From positions 372,001 through 436,000 of the forward strand of contig NZ_AP027731.1 of assembly GCF_030296595.1 (NCBI RefSeq): a DNA stretch of 64,000 nucleotides, written 5' to 3'. How positions within the stretch are numbered: the first letter of the stretch is position 1; the number at the start of each line of letters is the position of its first letter. This stretch comes from Naasia aerilata. GTDB lineage: Bacteria > Actinomycetota > Actinomycetes > Actinomycetales > Microbacteriaceae. Made by a program: the position numbers and the translations under genes. Below, in pieces: positions 17,968-27,434 of this stretch. The notes beneath the pieces were generated by a model. It was not told the DNA's origin and ran no database searches. It saw nothing but the letters and a program-made list of their open reading frames with translations.

Positions 17968-19434
17968 TCAGCTGAACGGGTTGGGCGTCAGCGTGTACTT
18001 CGTCTGGACGTACTCGAGGATGCCCTCGGCACCGCCTTCGCGGCCGAGTCCGGAGAACTTCCAGCCGCCGAACGGGGCAGCGGCGTTGGAGACGAGGCCG
18101 GTGTTGAGCCCCATCATCCCGGTCTCGAGCCGCTCGATCATGCGCTGACCGCGCGTGAGGCTCTGCGTGAAGACGTAGGAGACGAGCCCGTACTCGGTGT
18201 CGTTGGCGAGCCGGACCGCCTCGTCCTCGTCGTCGAAGGGCTGGATCGCGAGCACCGGTCCGAAGATCTCCTCGCGGAGGATGTCGCTGCCGGGCTGGAC
18301 GTCGACGACCACGGTGGGCTCGTAGAAGCTTCCGGGGCCGTCGATGATCTTGCCGCCGGTCTCGAGCCGTGCTCCGCGCTCGACCGCGTCGTCCACGAGG
18401 CTCGACACCTTCTCCACGGCCTTGTCGTTGATGAGCGGGCCGATCGTGACGCCCTCCTCGGTCCCCCGGCCGATGCCGAAGGAGCGGACGCGCTCCGAGA
18501 CCCGGCGCGCGAACTCGTCGGCAACGGACCGGTGCACGAGGAAGCGGTTGCCCGCCGTGCAGGCCTGGCCGATGTTGCGGAACTTGGCGGCGATCGCGCC
18601 GTCGACCGCCTTGTCGAGGTCGGCGTCCTCGAAGACGAGGAAGGGCGCGTTGCCACCGAGCTCCATGGACGTGCGCAGCACGGCCCCGGCCGCCTGCTCG
18701 AGGAGCTTCTGGCCGACCGGCGTCGACCCGGTGAAGGAGAGCTTGCGCAGTCGCGGGTCGCGGATGATGGGCTCGGACACGGCCGCGGACGTCTTCGTCG
18801 TGATGACGTTGAGGACGCCCTTCGGCAGTCCGGCGTCCTCGAGGAGCTGGGCGAAGTAGAGGGTCGTCAGAGGGGTGAGCTCGGCCGGCTTGATGACCAC
18901 CGTGCAGCCCGCGGCGAGGGCGGGGGCGATCTTGCGGGTGGCCATCGCGAGCGGGAAGTTCCACGGGGTGATGAGGAAGCACGGTCCGACTGGATGCTGG
19001 GACACGATCATCCGCCCCGTGCCCTCCGGGTTCGCGCCGTAGCGGCCCTGGATGCGCGGTGCCTCTTCGCTGAACCAGCGGATGAACTCGCCGCCGTAGG
19101 CGATCTCGCCCTTGGCCTCGGCGAGGGGCTTGCCCATCTCGACCGTCATCAGGAGGGCGAACTCGTCTTTGCGCTCCTGCAGGAGGTCGAACGCGCGCCG
19201 GAGGATCTCGCTGCGGTCGCGGGCGGGGGTCCTCGACCACGAGGGGAAGGCGTCGCAGGCGGCGTCGAGGGCGGCCTTGCCGTCGGCGACCGAGGCCGAG
19301 GCGATCGTCTTCACCCGTCGGCCGGTGGCGGGGTCGAAGACGTCGAGCGTCGCGCCATCCTCGGCGGGCCGCCACTCGCCTCCGATGTAGAGGCCACTCG
19401 GCACACGGTCAAGCAGGTCGCTCTCGCTGATCAC
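17968..19434 (-). CDS. gabD: NAD(P)-dependent succinate-semialdehyde dehydrogenase
   Basis: A 488-residue aldehyde dehydrogenase oxidising succinic semialdehyde to succinate, the step after GabT. It has PWNFPLAMATRKIAPALAAG, the NAD-binding FTGSTPVGQ, general-base Glu in MELGGNAPF and the nucleophile Cys292 in GQACTAGNRF. SSADH-type residues and the C-terminal GREGGAEGILEYVQTKY fit. GTG 19434 has AAGGAG about 10 bases upstream. The frame is unbroken. It heads the gabD-LLM-kynU run. Confidence 0.88.
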   Translation of the reverse strand: MISESDLLDRVPSGLYIGGEWRPAEDGATLDVFDPATGRRVKTIASASVADGKAALDAACDAFPSWSRTPARDRSEILRRAFDLLQERKDEFALLMTVEMGKPLAEAKGEIAYGGEFIRWFSEEAPRIQGRYGANPEGTGRMIVSQHPVGPCFLITPWNFPLAMATRKIAPALAAGCTVVIKPAELTPLTTLYFAQLLEDAGLPKGVLNVITTKTSAAVSEPIIRDPRLRKLSFTGSTPVGQKLLEQAAGAVLRTSMELGGNAPFLVFEDADLDKAVDGAIAAKFRNIGQACTAGNRFLVHRSVADEFARRVSERVRSFGIGRGTEEGVTIGPLINDKAVEKVSSLVDDAVERGARLETGGKIIDGPGSFYEPTVVVDVQPGSDILREEIFGPVLAIQPFDDEDEAVRLANDTEYGLVSYVFTQSLTRGQRMIERLETGMMGLNTGLVSNAAAPFGGWKFSGLGREGGAEGILEYVQTKYTLTPNPFS

Positions 19435-19531
19435 GTTCGGGCTACTCCTTTTCGGGGCGGGGCGACCGCGTGCCGGGTCACAAGCACCGTATACGAACGC
19501 TCTTCGCTTGGCGTAGCCGGGCCTTCCTCCG

Positions 19532-20061
19532 TCAGCCCGACTCCGACGCGAGCTCCGCCAGGTCGAGAGCGAGCCTCGCGATCCGATCGTCCCGCTCGCT
19601 CCAGTACAGGTCGTCGAGCGCCGGCGGAGGCGGGTCGAGGCGCGGATGGACGATCTCCATCAGCGCGGCCTCCCGAGCCTCCTGAACCTGACGGCGCATC
19701 CAGTCCTCGTCCCCGGCCAGAGCGCGGAGGCGCTCGATCAGGCCGGCGTTCACCCTCTGCCGCAGCTCGAGCACGGGCACGTCGCGCCTGCGGTAGTCGT
19801 CGGCGGCATAGGGAGTGCCGCGGCGACGGTGCGCCCGCGGGATCATTCCGGCGAGCCGCACGTTCTCGGCCTCCTTCTCGGCGACGAGCACGGCGATCTC
19901 GCTCCGGAGGACTCGAACAGCCAGCCCTCGTCGAAGTCCGCGCGCTCGGCGACGGCACGGAGGATCAGGCGATTCTTCAGCGCGAGCCGCAGCGCGGCCG
20001 CGACCACGAGCATCCCCTCGTCGGCGAGCGCATCCTCGGACGGCGGGCGGAGCGAGGTCAC
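19532..20061 (-). CDS. hypothetical helical protein (frame broken once)
   Basis: About 176 residues, not recognised. The N-terminal half (SEDALADEGMLVVAAALRLALKNRLILRAVAERADFDEGWLF) is alpha-helical; after a frame change near 19905 it continues VLRSEIAVLVAEKEAENVRLAG, a likely coiled coil, then an Arg-rich linker and a C-terminal helix with LDDLYWSERDDRIARLALDLAELA. No signal or membrane segment. The GTG at 20061 is the best start. It is divergent from the drug exporter. Confidence 0.6.
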
Positions 20062-20123
20062 CGCGGTCCTCTCGGAAAAATGGGCGGGTCGAGCGACCGG
20101 GAATAGGTGCACAGATTGTAAAG

Positions 20124-20138
20124 TTGCACTCACTGCAA
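20124..20138. promoter_or_regulatory. palindrome TTGCA-n5-TGCAA, candidate TetR operator
   Basis: The 15-base site TTGCACTCACTGCAA lies 87 bases before the exporter start, in the divergent gap 20062-20225. Shape and position fit the operator of the TetR-family regulator encoded just downstream of the exporter at 22451. Confidence 0.55.
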
Positions 20139-20225
20139 TGACTGTTCGCGACCGCTCCGGACTTGCCGGGCTGTCCGCGGACGTGCGCTTGCCGCTTCCT
20201 CTAATCCCATTTCCCTAAAGGACTC

Positions 20226-22390
20226 ATGTCAACCACCACCGCACCAGCGGCCGCGCAGGGCGCACGGCCTGCATCGGCCGGCCCCGACTTCGGGGCGAAG
20301 CCGATCATGACGCACCGCCAGATCCTCCTCGTCATCTACGGCCTCATGGCCGGCATGTTCCTCTCGTCTCTCGGGCAGACGGTCTTCGGGACCGCGATCC
20401 GCACGATCGGCGACGACCTCCACGGACTCGACCAGCAGGCCTGGGTGACCACGGCCTATCTGATCGCCTCGACGATCTCGACGCCCATCTACGGCAAGCT
20501 CTCCGACATCTTCGGCCGCCGCCCGCTGTTCGTCTTCGGCATCGCGGTCTTCGTGCTCGGCGCGATCCTCGCGTCCTTCTCGACCTCGATGCTGATGCTC
20601 GCCGCCTTCCGCGGCGTCCAGGGCATCGGCGCCGGTGCGCTCATGTCGCTGCCGCTCGCGATCCTCGGCGACATGCTCGCCCCGCGTGAGCGCGCGAAGT
20701 ACCAGGGCTACTTCCTCGCGGTCTTCGGCATCTCCTCTGTCATCGGTCCGCTGCTCGGCGGCGTGCTCGCGGGCGCAGACCAGATCCTCTTCATCGACGG
20801 CTGGCGCTGGGTGCTCCTCATCAACGTGCCGATCGGCATCGCGGCGCTCGCCATGGTTCTCGCGTTCCTCCACCTGCCGAAGATCGGCGACGGACAGGGA
20901 AGGCGCGCGTCGACTGGTGGGGCGCCACGACCGTGATCCTCGCGCTCGGCCCGCTGCTGCTCGTCGCCGAGCAGGGCCGCACGTGGGGCTGGGGCTCCGC
21001 CGCCTCGATCTCCTGCTACGTCATCGGCGCGCTCGGCATCGCCGCGTTCATCGTCGTCGAGTCGCTCATGAAGGACGACGCGATCATCCCGCTCAAGGTG
21101 TTCCGCTCGGGCACCTTCTCGATGGCGACCGTCATCGGCTTCCTGGTCGGCTTCGCGATGTTCGGCGCCATGCTCACCCTGCCGCTCTACGTCCAGATCG
21201 TCCTCGGCCTCGACCCGACGCAGTCCGGCTTCGCGACCCTGCCGCTCGTGGGCGGCCTGATGATCGCGTCGATCGCCTCGGGCCAGATCGTCGCCCGCAC
21301 CGGCAAGTACCGCATCTTCCCGGTGCTCGGCACGGCGTTCACCACGATCGGCTACATCGTCCTGACCTTCATGACGATCGACAAGCCGCTGTGGTTCCTG
21401 TTCATCGCCATGTTCCTCATCGGTCTCGGCCTCGGCCAGCTCATGCAGAGCCTCACGCTCGCCTCCCAGGCGTCCGTCGGACCTCGGGACATGGGTGTGG
21501 CGACCAGTGCGGCGACGTTCTTCCGCCAGATGGGCGGCACGCTCGGCACCGCCGTGCTGCTGTCGATCCTGTTCGCTGCGCTGCCGACGAACATCGCAGG
21601 CGCCATGGGGAACAAGGCGGACCTGACGAGCGCCCTCGACGCCGCGCTGACCCCCTCGGTGGCCGGCGCTCCCGAGAACGCCGGCGCCATGAAGGCGATC
21701 TGGTCGCCCATCGTCACGCCGGTCCGGGAGCAGATCCAGACCGGTCTCGACACGGGGACGCAGCAGGCGACCGCCGCCGCGGACCAGGCCGTGACCCAGC
21801 AGGTCACGGCCGCCGTCCAGCAGCAGGTCGACGCCGGCGCGATCCCCGCCGCGGCCGCCGCGACGATCATCGGACAGCAGGTCGCCGCCGCCCGGCCGCA
21901 GGCTGAGCAGCAGGCGCTGGCCGCCGCCGCGGATCAGGCGCACGCCTCGGTCATCGACGGCAAGCTCGCGGTCGACTGGACCGACGCCGCCCAGCGCGGC
22001 TACTGGGTCGGACAGGTGGAGCCCAAGATCGCGGACAAGATCACGGGGTCCGCCGGAAGCTCGGCGTCCAGCTCGTCGGGCAGCATCAGCGACACGTCGT
22101 TCCTCAACGGGGCCGACCAGCGCCTCACGCGGCCGTTCCTCACCGGCTTCAACACCTCGACGGTCATGGTCTTCTGGGTGGGCTTCGCGGTGATCCTGCT
22201 CGCGTTCCTCCTGAGCCTGTTCTTCAAGGTGCCGCCGCTGCGCCAGCGCTCTGCGCTGCAGGAGCAGGCCGACGACCACGCCGCCGCCAGCGCACAGCTG
22301 GAGTCGGAGGCGGGCCTCGCCGCCGCGGAGGCCGGGTCCTTCACCGGCCCGATCAGCGAGGGCGCACCCGAGCCGGCTCGGCGTCGCTGA
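20226..22390 (+). CDS. DHA2-family MFS multidrug exporter (frame broken once)
   Basis: A ~721-residue proton-coupled drug exporter with 14 predicted membrane segments. Motif A is [17 protein letters not shown] and motif C-like sequence is [14 protein letters not shown]. The frame breaks at 20897-20900 (GGG run) after [10 protein letters not shown] and continues [20 protein letters not shown]; one added G repairs it. Between the penultimate and last membrane helices is an unusually long hydrophilic Ala/Gln-rich insert (residues ~470-630). AAAGGA precedes the ATG. TetR follows in the same operon. Confidence 0.88.
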
Positions 22391-22396
22391 CTCATC

Positions 22397-22426
22397 GAGG
22401 GCCGCCCGTCTCGACGGGCGGCCCTC
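22397..22426 (+). terminator. strong GC hairpin between exporter and TetR genes
   Basis: A 14-bp perfect stem, GAGGGCCGCCCGTC and its complement, closes almost without loop. No T-run follows, so it may attenuate rather than end transcription into the TetR gene 25 bases later. Confidence 0.55.
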
Positions 22427-22450
22427 CCCCACCACTCCCGAGGAGCTGCT

Positions 22451-23062
22451 GTGAGCATCACCGAGGACACCGAGGCGCTGCCTCCCGGTCCCGGAGACCC
22501 CGCCGAGCCGGGCCTGCGCGAGCGCAAGAAGCGGCAGACGCGGCAGGCCCTGCACGAGGCCGCGGTCCGGCTGATCGGCGAGCGCGGGCTCGCCGGCGTG
22601 ACGGTCGAGGAGATCTGCGCCGAAGCCGGCGTCTCGCCGCGCACCTTCTTCAACTACTTCCCGTCGAAGGGCAATGCCGCCCTCGGCCTGCCCGTCGTCC
22701 TGGTCACCGAGGACGTCCGCCGGCGGTTCCTCGCAGGAGGCCCGGGCGGCCTCGTCGACGACCTCTGCGACCTGGCTGCCCACACGTTCGAGCTGCCGTC
22801 TGAGCGCATCCGGATGAAGGACCTGGTGCGGTCCCGCCCGGAGCTGGTGCCCATGGTGCTGCGCTGGATGGCGGACCTGCGGCTCGCGATCGTCGCGGCC
22901 GCGGTCGAGCGCACCGACGAGCAGACCGCACGCACCGCCGCGACGCTCGTCATGGCCGCGCTCGTGGAGGCGGTGCATCGCTGGAACGCGACGTCGCCCG
23001 ACGAGCTCGCCGGGCGCATCCGCACGGTCGTCGCCGAGATGGGCGCGCTGGTCCGGGCCTGA
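22451..23062 (+). CDS. TetR-family transcriptional regulator
   Basis: A 203-residue repressor. The N-terminal helix-turn-helix (RQTRQALHEAAVRLIGERGLAGVTVEEICAEAGVSPRTFFNYFPSK) is classic TetR; the C-terminal ligand/dimer domain is helical (residues ~80-200). GTG 22451 has GAGGAG seven bases upstream. It follows the MFS exporter and probably represses it through the palindrome at 20124-20138, with a substrate of the pump as inducer. Confidence 0.9.
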   Translation: MSITEDTEALPPGPGDPAEPGLRERKKRQTRQALHEAAVRLIGERGLAGVTVEEICAEAGVSPRTFFNYFPSKGNAALGLPVVLVTEDVRRRFLAGGPGGLVDDLCDLAAHTFELPSERIRMKDLVRSRPELVPMVLRWMADLRLAIVAAAVERTDEQTARTAATLVMAALVEAVHRWNATSPDELAGRIRTVVAEMGALVRA

Positions 23063-23090
23063 GGCTCGGCGCCGTCGGCTCCCCTTCGCC

Positions 23091-23998
23091 CTAGCCCGTG
23101 GCCGTCTCGACCGCCGCCGGCTCCGTCGTCGGCAGCGGATCGCGGCGCCGCCGCGTCACGAAGAACGACCCCGCGAGCACGAGCGCGAAGCCGATGATCG
23201 TCCAGATGGTGACCCGCTCCCCGAGCACGACCGCGCCGGCGATGATCGCGACCGCCGGGTTGACGTAGGTGATGGTCGTCGTGCGAACGGGACCGATCTC
23301 CGCGATGAGCGCGAACATGATGAGGAACGCGGCCGCGCTGCAGACGACCGCGAGCGTGACCACCGAGGCGATCGCGGCTGCCGACGGCGGCTCGGCCGGC
23401 CAGCCTCCCGTCAGGGCGACGACCGGCACGTAGATCAGTGCGGAGAGCAGCAGGGACACCGCGACGACGCCGGTACCCGGCAAGTCCGACATCCAGCGGA
23501 CGAGGATGACGGGGCCGATCGCGTAGCCCACCACGACCACCGCGATCTCGGCGACGCCGACGAGGTCCGAGCCTGCGACATCCAGCCCGACGAGCGCGGC
23601 CACCCCCAGCATCCCGAGGAGCACCCCGATCCAGTTGGGCAGGGAGAAGCGCTCGGGCCTTCCCGAGAGGAACGCCACGGCGACTCCGACGAGCGGGACC
23701 GCGGCGAGCAGCAGCCCCGCCGTCGAGCTGGGCAGCCGGGTCTCGGCCGAGCTGAGGAAGAACCACGGCAGCACGATCTCCACGACCGTGTAGGCGAGCA
23801 GCGGCTTCCACCGGCGCAGCACCGGCATCACCTGGCGGCGCAGCAGGACGAGCGGCAGCAGGACCAGCCCCCGAGCGCGCTCCGGGCGAGGACGACCATC
23901 GCCGGGTCCAGCTCGCCGACCGCCACCTTGATCAGCAGATACGGGATCCCCCACGCGATCGCGAGGGCGGCGAACAGGACAAGGGCGCGCGGACTCAC
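23091..23998 (-). CDS. EamA/DMT-family transporter (frame broken once)
   Basis: About 302 residues with ten predicted membrane segments in two EamA repeats ([35 protein letters not shown] and later [36 protein letters not shown]). The family exports amino acids, purines or other metabolites. The frame changes at 23868-23872 (CCCCC); one added base joins ARSALGG to LVLLPLVLL. The GTG at 23998 has AAGGA 7-8 bases upstream and AAGGAT at leaderless spacing. The substrate is unknown. Confidence 0.85.
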
Positions 23999-24132
23999 CC
24001 CGCGATCCTTCCACCCGGGTGCGACCACCGTCGTGCCTTTCCGCCGAGTGGCGCTTTCGGGGCGAACCCCGTCCGTTCCTGATGGCCGGCAACGCCGTGC
24101 GCCGCACCGGGTCCATACGGAACACTGGCTCC

Positions 24133-24957
24133 ATGCGTCCACTTCAGCAGGAGATCATCGCCGCCCTCGGCGTCCGGCCCCAGATCGATCCGGCGAGCGA
24201 GGTGCGCGAGCGCGTCGGCTTCCTCACCGATTACCTCCTCGACTCGGGAGCGAAAGGACTCGTCCTCGCCGTGAGCGGCGGCCAGGACTCGAGCCTCGCC
24301 GGCCGGCTGTGCCAGCTCGCGATCGAGGGGCTCGCGGAGCAGGGGAAGGAGCGCACCTTCGTCACGGTGCGGATGCCCTACGGCGTCCAGGCGGACGAGG
24401 ATGACGCGCAGCTCGCGCTCGGGTTCATCGGCGCCCCGCCCGGGCTCACGGTGAACATCCGGAACGGCGTCGACGGCGTCGTCGAGGACTACGCGGACGC
24501 CACCGGGCAGACGCTGTCCGACTTCAACAAGGGCAACGTCAAGGCGCGCATGCGCATGGTCGCCCAGTACGCGATCGCGGGCGAGCGCGGCCTGCTCGTG
24601 GTGGGCACCGATCACGCGGCGGAGGCGCTGACCGGCTTCTTCACCAAGTACGGCGACGGCGGCGTCGATCTGACCCCGCTGACCGGACTCACCAAGCGGC
24701 AGGGCCGCGCCCTGCTGCAGCATCTCGGCTCGCCCGCCCGCCTCTACGAGAAGGCGCCCACCGCCGATCTCCTCGACGGCAACCCGGGCCAGACCGACGA
24801 GGCCAACCTGGGCCTCACGTATGCCCAGATCGACACGTACCTGGAGGGCGGCGACGTCCCGGACGAGGTCGCCCAGGCCATCGAGACCCGCTACCGCGCG
24901 ACGGAGCACAAGCGTCAGGTGCCCGCCTCCGCACTCGACACCTGGTGGCGCGCCTAG
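24133..24957 (+). CDS. nadE: NH3-dependent NAD+ synthetase
   Basis: A 274-residue cytosolic enzyme making NAD+ from deamido-NAD+, ATP and ammonia, the last step of NAD synthesis. The PP-loop [12 protein letters not shown], the adenine pocket, [31 protein letters not shown] and the C-terminal TEHKRQVP match the E. coli-type single-domain enzyme in length and order. ATG 24133 is chosen; the frame is open upstream but the family begins MRxLQxEI here. It stands alone, divergent from the EamA gene. Confidence 0.95.
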   Translation: MRPLQQEIIAALGVRPQIDPASEVRERVGFLTDYLLDSGAKGLVLAVSGGQDSSLAGRLCQLAIEGLAEQGKERTFVTVRMPYGVQADEDDAQLALGFIGAPPGLTVNIRNGVDGVVEDYADATGQTLSDFNKGNVKARMRMVAQYAIAGERGLLVVGTDHAAEALTGFFTKYGDGGVDLTPLTGLTKRQGRALLQHLGSPARLYEKAPTADLLDGNPGQTDEANLGLTYAQIDTYLEGGDVPDEVAQAIETRYRATEHKRQVPASALDTWWRA

Positions 24958-25090
24958 CCCCTCACCCTGGGCCCGATGGGGGCCCGGCAAGGCCAGAAGT
25001 GGGGCGCCCTGCGGCGGCACAGAGTCCTTCCTCCTCGTACCGTCAGGAGAGGAGGCCGGATTCGGCCCCGGAACAGAGCGGAAGCACTAC

Positions 25091-25354
25091 GTGATCCTGC
25101 ACCGATTGTCTTTCGGGAACCGGGAGTTCGCGATCCCCAACTCCGCCGATATCAGCGGCCTGAAGCAGGAGATCCTGGCGGCGGTGCGCGCGGGCGGCGG
25201 GTATGTGACCCTTCCCCGATCCGAAAGCAGGAAGGGAAGCCTCGAGGTCCTCTTCACCGCGGGCATCCCCCTGCAGTGGGAGGAGGTGGAGTTCTCCGAG
25301 GAGGACGCCACCGACCTGATCGCGACCGACTCGGGGCACGACACGGACTACTGA
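25091..25354 (+). CDS. small hypothetical protein
   Basis: An 87-residue protein with GTG start, not recognised. The pattern LHRLSFGNREFAIPNSADISGLKQEILAAVRAGGGYVTLP followed by a strand and an acidic tail (SEEDATDLIATDSGHDTDY) suggests a small beta-rich fold, and resembles hypothetical proteins I associate with Microbacteriaceae. There is no signal peptide. It lies between nadE and the initiator tRNA and ends before a strong terminator. Confidence 0.6.
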   Translation: MILHRLSFGNREFAIPNSADISGLKQEILAAVRAGGGYVTLPRSESRKGSLEVLFTAGIPLQWEEVEFSEEDATDLIATDSGHDTDY

Positions 25355-25460
25355 CCGCGAGACGTGAGCGCTGGTAGGCCGGTCACCGATTCAACCGGCC
25401 CACCGCGCCCCTCGCGGCGTGGGCCCACGAGCACGTGCGCGTCCGGTCCCTTCAACGAAG

Positions 25461-25490
25461 AGAAAGGCCCCGCCGAAGCGGGGCCTTTCT
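25461..25490. terminator. bidirectional intrinsic terminator
   Basis: A 13-bp perfect stem AGAAAGGCCCCGC / GCGGGGCCTTTCT with a CGAA loop. It serves the small gene on the plus strand and the initiator tRNA on the minus strand, whose 3' end is 7 bases away. Confidence 0.85.
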
Positions 25491-25496
25491 CTTTCG

Positions 25497-25570
25497 TTGC
25501 GGGGACAGGATTTGAACCTGCGACCTCTGGGTTATGAGCCCAGCGAGCTACCGAGCTGCTCCACCCCGCG
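25497..25570 (-). tRNA. initiator tRNA-Met (CAT anticodon)
   Basis: A 74-base cloverleaf on the minus strand. The acceptor 5' CGCGGGG pairs with CCCCGCA leaving the C1-A72 mismatch that marks initiator tRNA; the anticodon loop CTCATAA is flanked by three G-C pairs (GGG/CCC); the T-loop is GGTTCAAATCC. The discriminator is A and CCA is not encoded. Confidence 0.96.
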
Positions 25571-25637
25571 ATGCGAGTACAACGTTACCAGACCTGCGAG
25601 GGGGCGATGACCGGCCCTCGCACCGCGGGCAGCCGCC

Positions 25638-26491
25638 TCAGTCCTTCACCGACCCGGCGGCGAGGCCTCCGGTGATGTACCGCTGGAAGATGACGAAGAC
25701 GATCACGATGGGGATCGCGACGATCGTGGACGCCGCCATGAGCGGACCCCACTGGGTGCCGTACTGGCCGATGAACGAGTTGAGCGTCACGGTGACCGGC
25801 TGGAACTCCTGCTTGGTCGCCAGGGTGAGGCCGAACACGAACTCCCCCACGTCATCACGAACGCGAACACGCCGACGGTCACGAGCCCGGGGCGGACGAG
25901 GGGCAGCACGATCCGGAAGAAGGCCTGGAACCGCGTCGCTCCGTCGACCGAGGCCGCCTCCTCCAGCTCGCGTGGGATGCCGAGATAGAAGGGCCGCAGC
26001 ACGATCACGGCGAACGGGAGAGCGTTCACGGTGTCCGCGAGGATCACGCCCTGGTAGGTGTTCACGAGTCCGAACTGGCTGAACAGCGCGAACATCGGCA
26101 GCGCAACATTGATGGCGGGGAGCAGCTGTGCCACGAGGAACGGCAGCAGCAGCAGGCCGGTCCAGCGCAGCCGGAGGCGCGCCATCGCGTAGGCCGCCGG
26201 CGTCGCGAGCAGCAGGGTCAGCACGGTGGTGCCGACGCTGATGAGCACGCTGTTCCCGAGCGAGCGCATCATCTGGGCGTTGCCGAACACCGTGATGGCG
26301 TAGTTGTCCAGGTCCAGGTGGGTCGGGACCCAGGTCGGCGGGCTCGCGAACAGCTCGTCGGGCGTCTTCACCGAGGTGGTGATCATCCAGTAGAGCGGGA
26401 AGATGAACAGGCCGACCAGGACGATGCCGATGGCGGTCAGGTGCCACTTGCGGCGCGTCCGGTGGACTCGGGGAGCGGGAGCGACGCTCAC
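25638..26491 (-). CDS. sugar ABC transporter permease, MalG type (frame broken once)
   Basis: About 284 residues with six membrane segments, the second permease of a CUT1 carbohydrate importer. The cytoplasmic EAA loop that contacts the ATPase is LEEAASVDGATRFQAFFRIVLP. The frame changes at 25844-25848 (CCCCC), where one base joins FAFVMTWG to EFVFGLTLA. GTG 26491 overlaps the stop of the first permease (GTGA). It is the last gene of the six-gene cupin operon; no ATP-binding subunit follows, so a shared MsiK-like ATPase elsewhere is expected. Confidence 0.9.
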
Positions 26492-27434
26492 AGTGACGAC
26501 TCCTCTCTGCGGCGCAGCCACAGGTAGACGATCGAGAGGAAGAGCGGGATCGCGAGGAGGATGTTCGCCGCGGCGGCGCCGTCGCCCAGCCGGAAGTAGT
26601 TGAACGAGAGCTGGTAGACGGCGATCGACAGCACGTTGGTCGCGCTGGCCGGACCGCCCGAGGTCATCACGTAGATGATGTCGAACGCCTTGAAGGTGTG
26701 GACGAACCCGAGGAGCAGCGTCGTCAGGATGACGGGCCGCATCATCGGGATGGTGATGCTCCGGAACTTCTGCCACGGCCCGGCGCCGTCGATGCTCGCC
26801 GCCTCGTAGAGCGAGGACGGGATGCCCTGCAGGCCCGCGTAGAGCAGGAGCATGTGGAACGGGATGCCCACCCACACGTTCGCGACGATCACGGCGATCA
26901 GCGCCAGGTTGGGGTTCGTGAGCCAGGCCTCCTCGGTGTGGATCCCGAGGAACCCGAGGAAGGCGTTCAGCAGGCCGTAGCTGCCGCTGTAGATCCAGCG
27001 CCACAGGCTCGCCGAGACGACCGCGGGAAGCACCCAGACGACGAGCATGATCGCCCTGAGGAAGCCGGAGAGGGGAAAGCCGCGGTTGAAGAACGCGGCG
27101 AAGGCGAACCCGATCGTGTGCTGGAAGAGCAGCGACCCCAGCGTGAAGATCAGGGTGATGACGAGGGAGGGGAAGAAGCCGGGCGAGGAGAGGAACTCGC
27201 CGTAGTTCTGCAGCCCGATGAACGGGGCGCCGCCGCGGATGAAGTTCGCCGCGTTGACGTCGAAGACGCTGAGATAGAACGTGTACGCGAGCGGGTAGAA
27301 CATGAACGCGACGAGGAACAGCACGGCCGGCAGCACGAACAGGTAGCGGCTGAGGCCGGAGCCACGGCTCCGCCGGCCGGCGGCCGCCCCATGGGGGCGG
27401 CCGCCGTCGGACGGGAGCGGACGGTGACGGTCAT
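26488..27434 (-). CDS. sugar ABC transporter permease, MalF type (frame broken once)
   Basis: About 315 residues, six membrane segments (YLFVLPAVLFLVAFMFYPLAY onward), EAA loop LYEAASIDGAGPWQKFRSITIP. The N-terminus MTVTVRSRPTAAAPMG is in another frame until about 27370-27385, where one base restores continuity. ATG 27434 overlaps the stop of the binding-protein gene (ATGA), and its own stop overlaps the next permease, showing a tightly coupled operon. It forms the membrane channel with the downstream permease. Confidence 0.9.

Noticed and set aside
20708..22978. Minus-strand open frame of about 750 codons across the exporter and TetR genes
   Set aside because: Shadow frame; the plus strand has MFS and TetR signatures and proper ribosome-binding sites.
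24958..25090. Terminator from GGGCCC repeats after nadE
   Set aside because: The two GGGCCC hexamers (around 24970-24990) give only a weak, mismatched stem; not enough to call.
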